A DNA stretch of 64,000 nt from Lingula anatina (taxonomy: Eukaryota > Brachiopoda > Lingulata > Lingulida > Lingulidae), in the NCBI RefSeq assembly GCF_001039355.2, contig NW_019775835.1, positions 124,200 to 188,199 on the forward strand, given 5' to 3'. How positions within the stretch are numbered: position 1 is the first letter of the stretch; every line of letters begins with the position of its first letter. Made by a program: the position numbers and the translations under genes. This document shows, piece after piece, positions 49,656-59,188 of the stretch. The notes under the pieces are model-generated. The model had not been told where the DNA came from. It saw only the letters and a list, made by a program, of their open reading frames with translations, and did no database searches.

Positions 49656-52600
49656 ATGTCTTCCTCCGTAGGGGGCAGTATATTAAGATGCACTTGTCTT
49701 GCTTTCGTTTTTCTCTCACTGTGTCTGGTGCCCCGAGCTCTAGCGGCGAGTGCAGGGACTAACCGTCATATCAAGGAGATTTTTATTGGACAATGCTGGT
49801 ACTACACGGAGTATATCAGTCAAAGTTTAGGCGAGAACGTGTAAGTACGGGCACATGTGTTGTTATGTCAGATCTGCCGCCAACAGAATGCTGGTGGCAA
49901 ATTTTACAAAAATCTTATAGAATGAAAGTTTGGATAAATATGTCTACTGCTTGTCTATCTGTGTACATGAATGTCTGCACTGTGTCTGAAGTACGAACGT
50001 ATGCTTATCCATGTGGTATCTTGAACCCGGGTCCCCAGTTACAGCGGGCTGGCGACAGCTTGGATAAAGAATTCTGGCTTACCCTCACAAAGGAAAAGAC
50101 TGTTATATTCAAAGTTTATAAGCATTCATGAAGTGATATGATGTTGACTACCAAATATTATCAAAATCCCAATTCTACATGTATTCGGGTCATTATTGTA
50201 ACAGGGGCTTTAAGGAGAGGTCACTGTTCGTGTTCCGTTCCGATTAGCAAATTGTTTTACATCTTGGTAATGGCAAAGTAGAACTACTTCCTGGTAGAAA
50301 ATAGTAGTACATCCTGGTAGCAAAATAGAACTACATTCTCACATCATTAAAATCATACTGCAGCAGTTGCTTATTTACCCTTCTTTTGTTAAAAGAACAG
50401 TTAATATAAAAGTGCTAGTCAAAGTTACAAAATATATTTTCCAATCAAAAGGCAAAATAGGCAAAGGCATCCAAAGAAATAATTAAAATGAATTTCCTTT
50501 TTTGTTTACGTATTTTGACAGTAATATTTTTGACTTTGTTCCTCTTACAGCGCATTCAAAACAACTTGATCCGCGCACTAAATATGGCTGACTCACTTAA
50601 AAGCAGCGCCAACTAATACCCTGATGGTCTCGTCGCCTCCACACGGGTCGTTGCTTCAGGGGCCTAGCAATTAAGCCTCGGAGCCATATTTAATCCGTTT
50701 AACGGGGCGGAAGCCATCAAGAAACTACCAGAATTGGTTTTTAGTGGGGTCAGCCATATTTAGTCGGCGAATGAGTTTGTCCGCGGATCATCAGTTCTTA
50801 ATGCACTCCTAAACAACAATGTCGAATACCCTTTTTCCATCAATAAAAAAATGAACAAAATCAGTTTTTAATTAGCTGAATTACTTTCGCCAAAAACTCA
50901 CAGGTGAAGAGTAATATTTTCTAATCATAGTCAGCAGAACTGCACAGATCTTTGGGAGAAATTTTCCCGTGCTTGGATGTACAAAGACCCGTGTAACGTC
51001 ACAATGGCGGACTACGAACCGTTTGTTAAAGCAGCCACTGTTCCTGGGGAGGTCCCTACAAATAAGGTACGTATTAAGTGTTTGTTAAAACAACCACTGA
51101 CCCTGAAGAGGTTCTTACAAAAAGTCATTGCGAAAAACATATACTCTTCAGCACTTCATTGCCTTCTTATCACAATAAACGAACTGCACTTTCAACTGTT
51201 TTGTTTATAAACAATCATAACGCGAAAGGTCATTAACAGTATCTTAACACTTTATTTTCGTATCAAACTTGGTTCTTCTCTGTAGGCGGTATTTTGGGAG
51301 GCGGCATACACCCTAACACACGACTATAGCGGCAGCCGGCGTCGATACGTGGCCTCTGCTGACATCCTGACTGGCTACCTGGGTAATCACGTGTTCGCCT
51401 GGTGTGGTCAGGAGGCGGAGCCAGGCATCAACTTTGACAGCTGTCCGCTGGAAGAGGACTGTCCCATGTTTCAGGGCCAATATGGCGGAATGTACTGGAC
51501 AGCCGTGTCGAAAGCGGTGAGAGGTTTTGGTTTCAGCTACAGAAAAACAGGTCTTTTCTTTTAATCTCTCATTTTTGCGGAATTTAATTAAAGAAAATGT
51601 AGTTTAAAAATACGTTTTATATTGTTGTCGATAACAGATTCTTTCTTTATCGATGTTTTGATAGGTAAAAAGATGAATGAGTACCAACAAACATAGGCCT
51701 ACCTTAAACTTCGGTTCCAGAGTTAATTTTTATTCTGAGCTTACAATGTGATTAATTCTGACCAGAAACCATTTAATGAAAAAGTTGCTCCCAACAGAAG
51801 TATCGACTATTTTGACCTATCATTTTTCAGTGTGGACCATCTAAACATAGATTTCTCTTTATGATAGGCCTATTCTACGAATATTTTTTCATTGAACTTT
51901 ATCATACTTTAAAATATCCCCACTTTTAGACAGTTGGGAACACTGAAATAAGATCATATCATTATGTTTATGGGGATAATTTGCATATTTTACCGTATTT
52001 TAGTTTGCAGAGGTAAGCACTGGGGTAATTCAAATGATCCTCAATGGAACAACTGCAGGAACCAATGTGGCCTTCAACGAAACAAGGTACTACGAACAAT
52101 TTATGTAACTGGTACACGTGTAATAACATGGATTCAAAACACACATTAAAAAAATACTACAGTAAATACATCTTTTAGTATTCTTTTCTTAGAAAAGACG
52201 TTGGATGGTAATAATTACAAGCATCTGTTTATTTCAATAATACATGCATTTAAAAGATATCCAAGGTTTACCAAAGCTTTCCACTGAAGCTGAAAGACAC
52301 TTATCAACATGATCAGAAGGCATCATGAAACATGAAATGACCCCAGTACTCTATTTTACAGCTATTTCAACCTTTTTGAACTTCCAAACTTTCCGAAGGC
52401 GAAAGTCACGCGATTTCAGCTCATGGTATTCCATGATGTTGGGAAAACGCACAAGTACGTATTGTTATACCATTACTCAAATTTTCATAAATAACTTTTT
52501 CAAAAACTAAACAAAGCAGGCATTAATATGTTTTTCCTTTTTGTGTTACACATACTCTGCTCATCGAAAACGTAAAATGTATTAAGCCATTAATATATTT

Positions 52601-53008
52601 CAGGGAAACGTGTAACAATGGAAGCATTCCTCTCCTTAAAAAACGTTTAGAAGAACTTGGTTTCGAATATGACTGCACCGATGACCCAAGGTAAAGAGAG
52701 CTGATTAAAACAATGAAGAAAAAGAAACGCTTTGCAGGTCTTAAACAGGTCATTATTTAATTATTTTTAATATTAAACGAAAGTCAATGCAATCTTTTAG
52801 CTCCTTACTATAATTTAAAAAATACATTTATTTAATTTCCAGCGCACTGAGGCACATTTTGTGTTTGGATGACATCGAATCAACAGAATGTCAGTTCGCC
52901 TCCAAGGTGCTTCGGCCAACGTCCGCTTCAAATACCATAGGGACAGGCTTCAAGACCTTGGTGTTTGGAGGCATATTAGTCCTGTTTTATTTAATAGCCA
53001 TTTACTGA
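49656..53008 (+). CDS. ADP-ribosyl cyclase / CD157-like enzyme, copy B (full length)
   Basis: Exons 49656-49840, 50931-51066, 51286-51516, 52004-52086, 52362-52454, 52604-52690 and 52843-53008, 326 residues. I chose the Met at 49656, which matches copy A. An upstream in-frame Met at 49608 has no counterpart there because copy A has a stop codon. Signal peptide LCLVPRALAASA, active-site Trp in VFW and MYWTAVSKA, and Glu in FELPNF are all present, with Ala in place of CD38 Glu146. The protein ends SASNTIGTGFKTLVFGG followed by a short hydrophobic stretch with no cytoplasmic tail, the form of a GPI-anchor signal as in CD157. The expected product is a cell-surface NAD-consuming enzyme. It is convergent with the minus-strand gene at 54110-55399. 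Confidence 0.92.
50552..50808. mobile_element. Palindromic MITE, ATATGGC family, cyclase B intron 1
   Basis: Counterpart of 42050-42327 with the same ends and interior. Confidence 0.75.
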
Positions 53009-53412
53009 ATTGAGCTGACCTGACACGCGGTTATGTATAACAGTATACACGTCATTCAAAACCAAATACGATTTCATATTTATATTGCATACCCAAACTA
53101 TGGTACCATTCCCAGGCACTATCGTATTAACTGTGAATCAATCTATCTCTTNCAGTTCGCCTCCAAGGTACTTCGGCCAACGTCCGCTTCAAATACCATA
53201 GGGACAGGCTTCAAGACCTTGGTGTTTGGAGGCATATTAGTCCTGTTTTATTTAATAGCCATTTACTGAATTGAGCTGAGCTGACATGCGGTTATGTATA
53301 ACAGTATACACGTCATTCAAAACCAAACACGATTTCATATTTACATTGCATACCCAAACTATGGTACCATTCCCAGGCACTATCGTATTAACTGTGGATC
53401 AGTCTATCTCTT
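52892..53412. repeat. Contig overlap around N 53152 (cyclase B last exon repeated)
   Basis: 52892-53151 and 53153-53412 are near-identical on either side of the N. The second stretch repeats the end of cyclase exon 7 (QFASKVLRPTSASNTIGTG onward) with no other exon. It is an assembly join, not a third gene. Confidence 0.9.
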
Positions 53413-53622
53413 AGGGGATTCTCGCTAAATTGCAATCAACTTAAGCGGCTTAGATGTCTGTCACGCCTACTGAAGCTGCTAGGGGTAATTAATTATCGTT
53501 TGTCAGCTTCAGTAGGCGTGCCAGACATCTAAGCGGCTTATGCTGAAAGCAATTTAGCGAGAAACCCCTTGGAGAAGGATCGATCCTGTTAGATCGATCT
53601 AGGTATGGGAACCCCGTCTAAA
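53358..53622. mobile_element. Foldback MITE after cyclase B
   Basis: Counterpart of 44708-44962. Arms CTTAAGCGGCTTAGATGTCT and AGACATCTAAGCGGCTTA. The earlier fragment at about 53095-53151 is its left end, cut by the N. Confidence 0.75.
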
Positions 53623-54109
53623 AGGTTTCTTATCACTTAGCACACCCTTATGGTTTAATATTAAATTAAGGTGTATGCCCGCACACACATTACCTTAATA
53701 TTGCACTACCCACAATATCTGCATATAATTTTATCATTTAAAGTAGATCTAGAGAGAGCTATAGCTGACACGTGCACACAACTTGTATTCAGACTAGCTT
53801 TATCATAATACATCAATATACAAACTTTGAGCCTTAAACTTCTTTCGTAAATACAAGGCCAAAATTACTGAAAAGTGAACAAAAAAAAAAAATGCAGTAA
53901 CAAGAAAGCAGCACAGCTCTGATGACGCTCGAGTGATCGGAGTATGTGCATACAGTATACACAGTCAAGAGAGGATTAATTAGAAAACAGTGTTGATCTT
54001 TTTTTCGGATTAATAAATTTCGTTAAATATGCATTTATATCGATCAACTAAATATTTTTAAAGAAAACCAATGCTGAAATGCGTTAGAAAATCAAGATAT
54101 TAAACAGTG

Positions 54110-55399
54110 TCATTGTCCAATAAACAGCGAGAATTCATTTGGTGCGACACAGTACAAAGTGCTTGGTTTGAAAGTTTGCAGACGACGGCTATCTAACCCG
54201 AGGATTTTGCGTATTTCGGGTTTCTGCAACCAAGTTAATTTCTTTTGAATCATGGGATGGGTATGGTCCCAATATTTAAGGATGAAATCCGGCGTCACAA
54301 GGTACGAATGGTCACCTTTTCGTTTTGGTTCCCCTGGAATTTTGACCTTTGGACGCGGCTGTAGAGTACCTGATCTTTGGCGCGAAGATGTTCCTTTCAA
54401 AACAGCCTTGATTAACGGGTTGGTTTTGGCTGGGGTGGCTTTTATTTCCACCAGAAAAGCTGACAAAATGTAGTTCCGCGGCATTTCGTAATTAAAATGA
54501 GCCTTGTATTTTCCAGTCGAACGCGAAACAGTTTTGTGTGATACACGATTTGTGACGTGGAGTGAGTTGCACTGAATGCAATAACCATGATACAACATCG
54601 AGATCAACTGACGAGTCATCCAGGCACCATGAAACCACGATTCATAGTCTAGGTGCATATCATACGGTATGAGAAACGACAGGGTATCTCTGTGGAAAGC
54701 GTTGAAACACTCATCAAAATCCCAGTTCAAGTTTACGGGTTGGTTTTTATTGACAAATTGTCTAACCATGTCTCGGTAACGCACGTAACCCACAGCAGGT
54801 TGGTAATACATAAGAAACTCCTCGAACCGCTGAAAGGGATTTGCAGCCATATTGGGCCAAGGTTTCCAATTGACCTGTCCATCAGAACGAAGTGATAGCT
54901 TCAAGTCGTCGTCCATGAATATATAGTAGAGATAACCACCGTCTTTCATTTGGGCCGCTAAATTCACCGCGTGCTGAAGAAGAGCACTTCTACCGGAACC
55001 AGCGGACGTATTCGGGGCGTATATTTCTCCCGACCTATCTGCAAACGTCATCCAAATGACGTCGCGTTTCTTTGTTTCTTCCAAGCCTTCGATGACGCCT
55101 TTCGTTGGACCTTCAATGAGATACACAAAACGCTTCCCAGTTGTCAGACTGTTATTCCTCGGTCGGACAACTGCGTACCTAAGCTCCAATGTGAACTCTA
55201 CGGACTCTGGCAAGTCATCGTACTCGGTGCCAATTCTAGGAGGCGATCTTATCGGGTTTTGTTGACTGGCTTCTTTGACAGCGATGAAGTTCAGTAAAGA
55301 AGACTTACTCGTACATTGATTTATCCATAGAATCTGCCACACAGAACCAATCAAAAGGGTTGACAGGGCCACGTATTTGACTATCTTAGAAGTCCTCAT
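54110..55399 (-). CDS. Type II membrane protein with DDD motif, possible glycosyltransferase
   Basis: 429 residues in one uninterrupted frame. The N-terminus MRTSKIVKYVALSTLLIGSV is a short basic cytoplasmic end plus a single membrane anchor at about residues 8-27, which predicts a Golgi-type type II protein. The luminal part has YYIFMDDDLKL near residue 160, where DDD after a hydrophobic strand resembles the metal-binding DXD of GT-A glycosyltransferases. Further conserved-looking blocks are KRFVYLIEGPTKGVIEGL, WDFDECFNAFHRDTL and LDYESWFHGAWM. A basic Pro/Lys-rich segment (residues about 335-365) follows. I do not recognise a named family. A partial second allele lies at 55871-56509 and a degenerate copy at 45919-46421. 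Upstream splicing of a 5' UTR exon is possible. Confidence 0.75.
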   Translation of the reverse strand: MRTSKIVKYVALSTLLIGSVWQILWINQCTSKSSLLNFIAVKEASQQNPIRSPPRIGTEYDDLPESVEFTLELRYAVVRPRNNSLTTGKRFVYLIEGPTKGVIEGLEETKKRDVIWMTFADRSGEIYAPNTSAGSGRSALLQHAVNLAAQMKDGGYLYYIFMDDDLKLSLRSDGQVNWKPWPNMAANPFQRFEEFLMYYQPAVGYVRYRDMVRQFVNKNQPVNLNWDFDECFNAFHRDTLSFLIPYDMHLDYESWFHGAWMTRQLISMLYHGYCIQCNSLHVTNRVSHKTVSRSTGKYKAHFNYEMPRNYILSAFLVEIKATPAKTNPLIKAVLKGTSSRQRSGTLQPRPKVKIPGEPKRKGDHSYLVTPDFILKYWDHTHPMIQKKLTWLQKPEIRKILGLDSRRLQTFKPSTLYCVAPNEFSLFIGQ

Positions 55400-55599
55400 A
55401 GTTCTCGAAAATCTGTCACCTAAATAATATATATGAAAGCAAAATACCCTTTATTCGGACGTTGAAATAATTATGAATACCTGTCTACTCTTTCTGGGCA
55501 ATGTAAATACACTTGTATTCTAACTTTTGGAGCAAGTGAGCCTAATTACATATGGGCACAATAATATTAAAGCTTAAATTGCCTTACCTCTGATCCTTA

Positions 55600-55869
55600 C
55601 TTGCTAATCATTGTTCTTGGTGATTTTAATAAGGCCAACATGAAAAGTCATTGCCTAACTGCCAATCGTGCCTCAAAATCCACTGTAACGGGACTAAACA
55701 CAGAGCCTTCCATACAGCGCATTGTTTCCACTCAGAATGACAGCAGTCATGACACTAAGACAAGAAGGAAGAGGGGTAAAAGAGGAGGTCATCTGGTGAG
55801 ATCCAGGAAAAGAAACCAGCGATTAGCAGTACCTAGTATCATCTTGGCTAATGTGCAGCGTTTATTAAA
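55600..55869 (+). mobile_element. Non-LTR retrotransposon (LINE) fragments
   Basis: VLGDFNKANMKS (about 55610-55646) matches the GDFN motif of apurinic-type endonucleases in LINEs. KRGKRGGHLVRSRKRNQ followed by LAVPSIILANVQRLLN (about 55770-55868) resembles the start of the endonuclease domain. The two blocks are in the wrong order for one intact element, so this is a rearranged remnant. The GDFN piece recurs at 56722-56760 in the other allele; the second block does not. Confidence 0.5.
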
Positions 55870-55870
55870 N

Positions 55871-56509
55871 ATTGACAAATTGTCTAACCATGTCTTGGTA
55901 ACGCACGTAACCCACAGCAGGTTGGTAATACATAAGAAACCCCTCGAACCGCTGAAAAGGATTTGCAGCCATATTGGGCCAAGGTTTCCAATTGACCTGT
56001 CCATCTGATCGGAGCGATAGCTCCAAGTCGTCGTCCATGAATATATAGTAGAGATAACCACCGTCTTTCATTTGGGCCGCTAAATTCACCGCGTGCTGAA
56101 GAAGCGCACTTCTACCGGAACCAGCGGACGTATTCGGGGCGTATATTTCTCCCGACCTATCTGCAAACGTCATCCAAATGATGTCGCGTTTCTTTGTTTC
56201 TTCCAAGCCTTCGATGACGCCCTTCGTTGGACCTTCAATGAGATACACAAATCGCTTCCCAGTTGTCAGACTGTTATTCCTCGGTCGCACAACAGCGTAC
56301 CTAAGCTCCAATGTGAACTCTACGGACTCTGGCAAGTCATCATACTCGGTGCCAATCCTAGGAGGCGATCTTATCGGGTTTTGTTGACTGGCTTCTTTGA
56401 CAGCGATGAAGTTCAGTAAAGAAGACTTACTCGTACATTGATTTATCCATAGAATCTGCCACACAGAACCAATCAAAAGGGTTGACAGGACTATCTTAGA
56501 AGTCCTCAT
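55871..56509 (-). pseudogene. Partial second allele of the DDD-motif membrane protein
   Basis: N-terminal 213 residues of the same protein, cut at its C-terminal side by the N at 55870 and nearly identical to 54749-55399. It lacks 12 bases, removing four residues (KYVA) at the start of the membrane anchor, and has a few substitutions such as DLELSLRSD for DLKLSLRSD. Best read as the other haplotype, truncated by the contig end, not a true pseudogene. Confidence 0.75.
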
Positions 56510-57671
56510 AGTTCTCGAAAATCTGTCACCTAAATAATATATATGAAAGCAAAATACCCTTTATTCGGACGTTGAAATAATTATGAATACCTATCTACTC
56601 TTTCTGGGCAATGTAAATACACTTGTATTCTAACTTTTGGAGCAAGTGAGCCTAATTACATATGGGCACAATAATATTAAAGCTTAAATTGCCTTACCTC
56701 TGATCCTTACTTGCTAATCATTGTTCTTGGTGATTTTAATAAGGCCAACATGAAAAGTCATAACTACCGACAATTTATCAATTTTTAAAACAATAAAGGT
56801 GTTCAATCACCCTAAGGTGAGAAAGATCAACACCCTGAAAAAATTCGGAGAGTAAAGATTAAAGGGATAATAACTCTTCGTTTTGGCCAAAAAATGAATT
56901 TTCCTGGAGTAAACAACAATTTTCCCATACTTAAGAGATTTTAACAGAGTATAGCCATCAATGGAGGTCACGTGGTCTAAAGACAATTAAGCTCAGATAT
57001 CAGAATAATAGCTATAACTGCCGTTTTTGTGGTAAAACAAAATATATTATATTTCTAGAGTTATTCACAATGTTTTTATTGTGAAATATAGATCTGATAC
57101 GAAGAGTAATTATCCCTTTAAGCAGTGACTGGTAGTGCAATCAAGCAAACTAAGAGAGCCCCAGAAAGCAGATTGAAGTAAACTTCGAGACTGACAGCAC
57201 GAAGCAGTTAATTGTCTCTTCTCACACGGTATAAGGGAACGAGACACAACGAGGATGACAAATCCCTTCCGAATAAGCTCATCGAACTCTCTGTGAAAGT
57301 TGACAAAGATGACAATATTAAGGTAGGGTACATCTAAAATTTTTTCCATAACAGCTGTTTTTCGAGGCGAAATTTTATGCTTAATACAAATATGACAATC
57401 ATTTTTCTACAAAAATTATTTAGGTAGGTAAAATGTCAATTTTCAAAATGGCAGCCAAAACAACAACTTCAGGTACTGTAGTGTGTCATATGTCTTTTCT
57501 TATGTTTTAGGGATTGTAGAATCCATTTCTTATGTTAATACTGAGATTGGTACATTTTACAGTGAGTTCAGTTACCATGTGAGCTAACAGTTTTCTGTCA
57601 AGCTAGACTGAAGAGCCAGAATATTCGATTATGGAGACAATGAACCACCTTAGTCACCTTCACCTCTCTTT

Positions 57672-57790
57672 GGACGGTGAAATAATTATGAATAGACCTA
57701 CTTGCCTACTCTTTGTGAACAACGCTAATACATAACTCCCCCATTATTCTAACTATTGGTGCAAGTGATCCTTATTAGACATAAAAATAC
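57672..57790. repeat. Diverged copy of the DDD-gene upstream region
   Basis: GTGAAATAATTATGAATAG, CTACTCTTTGTG, TATTCTAACT and GCAAGTGATCCT follow the order of 55461-55571 and 56578-56690 with moderate divergence, which suggests an older duplication or a shared repeat. Confidence 0.6.
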
Positions 57791-58444
57791 AACATTGGCC
57801 AAAAAGGTTGTCCCACCCCCAATTCCATGTGCTTTATTTACAAATAATCACCTCACTGTTTAAATTGTTCTAAACAGTATTTTTTTTATTTTGGCAGTCA
57901 CTTCTACCTCTTTCAACGTGCTGCTTGCGGTGAAATCTACAGGGTGTTTGACTTTAAAGACAGTTTACTATCATTAAAAGTGATTATACCATTTCAAATA
58001 AAATTTATTTAGTGGAATTTGTGGTACATTGTAACTTCTTACAGGGGGGAGCTTTATAGATCTTAAAACTAAGTCCTTATTTAAATTATCTGATAAAAGA
58101 AAACGCAATTTTAGCTCCTAACACTAGCTTTCCAAAGTAACATATACTCCGCGTCGATCTCAAAAATAGACCATACAAAAATTGAGCACTATCAGATCTT
58201 CAAAGACGATACTACATGTAGGTGCAAAAAAAGAACACTGATCAAAAAGGTTGTCCTACCCCCAATTCCATGTTCTTTATTTACAAATAAACAGGTTTGT
58301 AGACAGTGTTACAGACATTGTTATAGATAGTGTTTTTCCAGATACCGTATACAACATAATTAATGGTTCAGATAATACAAAGGCTTGTCGCGCCGCCTAC
58401 AGGGTGAAATTTCGGTACGCGGTAGACACACGCCACTAAACACG

Positions 58445-58593
58445 CAGGCCCGTAGCCGGGGGTGGGGGTTCGGAGGGTTCGAAAGAACCGCCCCTTTTGC
58501 AGGGAAAAGGTCCACTCTGGGTAAAATATGATCTAGGTTCATGAATTTTTTAGAAAAAGAACCCCCCATTTGAAATTGCTGGCTACGGGCCTG
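58445..58593. mobile_element. MITE with CAGGCCCGTAGCC termini
   Basis: 149 bases. The ends CAGGCCCGTAGCC and GGCTACGGGCCTG are perfect inverted repeats. Target duplication ACACG at 58440-58444 and 58594-58598. Same family as 41348-41527; the shared interior includes GAAAGAACCGCCCCTTT and GGTCCACTCTGGGTAAAAT. Confidence 0.88.
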
Positions 58594-59188
58594 ACACGTA
58601 ACCTTTAACGAGCACATCCTAATGCTAATTATGTGAAAATTTTGTGATATTTGGTGGTGTCTTTTCAAATTAATGGACATTCTTTAGCTTTGTGGAAATA
58701 AAAGTGAACATTGGATTTGAGGGGGTACCTGTACACTTGGACATCGTTATTATGTCCAAGCTGTACAAGTACACCAAGAAACCTTTCCCACCTTTATTTC
58801 AACCTCAATGAGGAAATATGCTCATTTAGTGGCCTAATATAGGGGCGGCAAGAGGAGACAGCAGGTACAGGTTTACCCACCTCGACAAGACTGAATACAA
58901 AGAAGAATGTGCTCCACAATGTAAATGATAGTTATTATCTTTCTTTTGCTAATTTACTGCCCAGGTCTCACCTTTTTTGTTGCTTTACTAAATTCACACT
59001 TAAAGCTATAGATTACATATTATATTCCCCAGTCCAAAAAGCACTATGACCTACCTTTCACTGGTTGGGTCTAGCACAAAATGCACGCACTACTGTTTTG
59101 AGCACCATACATAGGCCATAGATTTTATAACCAGACACCCGCATCGAGGCTTTTTAATATTTTCTCAATCTATGCTCACTGTACGTAA

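Larger units (their letters stand above)
46422..54661. repeat. Tandem unit B of the cyclase segmental duplication
   Basis: Second copy of 36858-46421. It lacks about 525 bases near its start (homologue of 36931-37457) and about 450 bases upstream of the cyclase. It carries an extra insertion at about 48774-49172. The minus-strand gene continues past its right edge and is complete here. Confidence 0.85.
56766..59185. other. Intergenic, repeats only
   Basis: No credible gene. It contains a diverged copy of the region upstream of the DDD-motif gene (57672-57790), a direct repeat around AAAAGGTTGTC and CCCCCAATTCCATG (57799-57846 and 58238-58289), and the MITE at 58445-58593. Confidence 0.5.

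Noticed and set aside
53153-53269. Possible third cyclase gene
   Set aside because: Only the end of the last exon, directly after an N and identical to copy B.
54971-55297. 108-codon plus-strand frame
   Set aside because: Antisense shadow of the DDD-motif membrane protein; reappears at 56093-56419 for the same reason.
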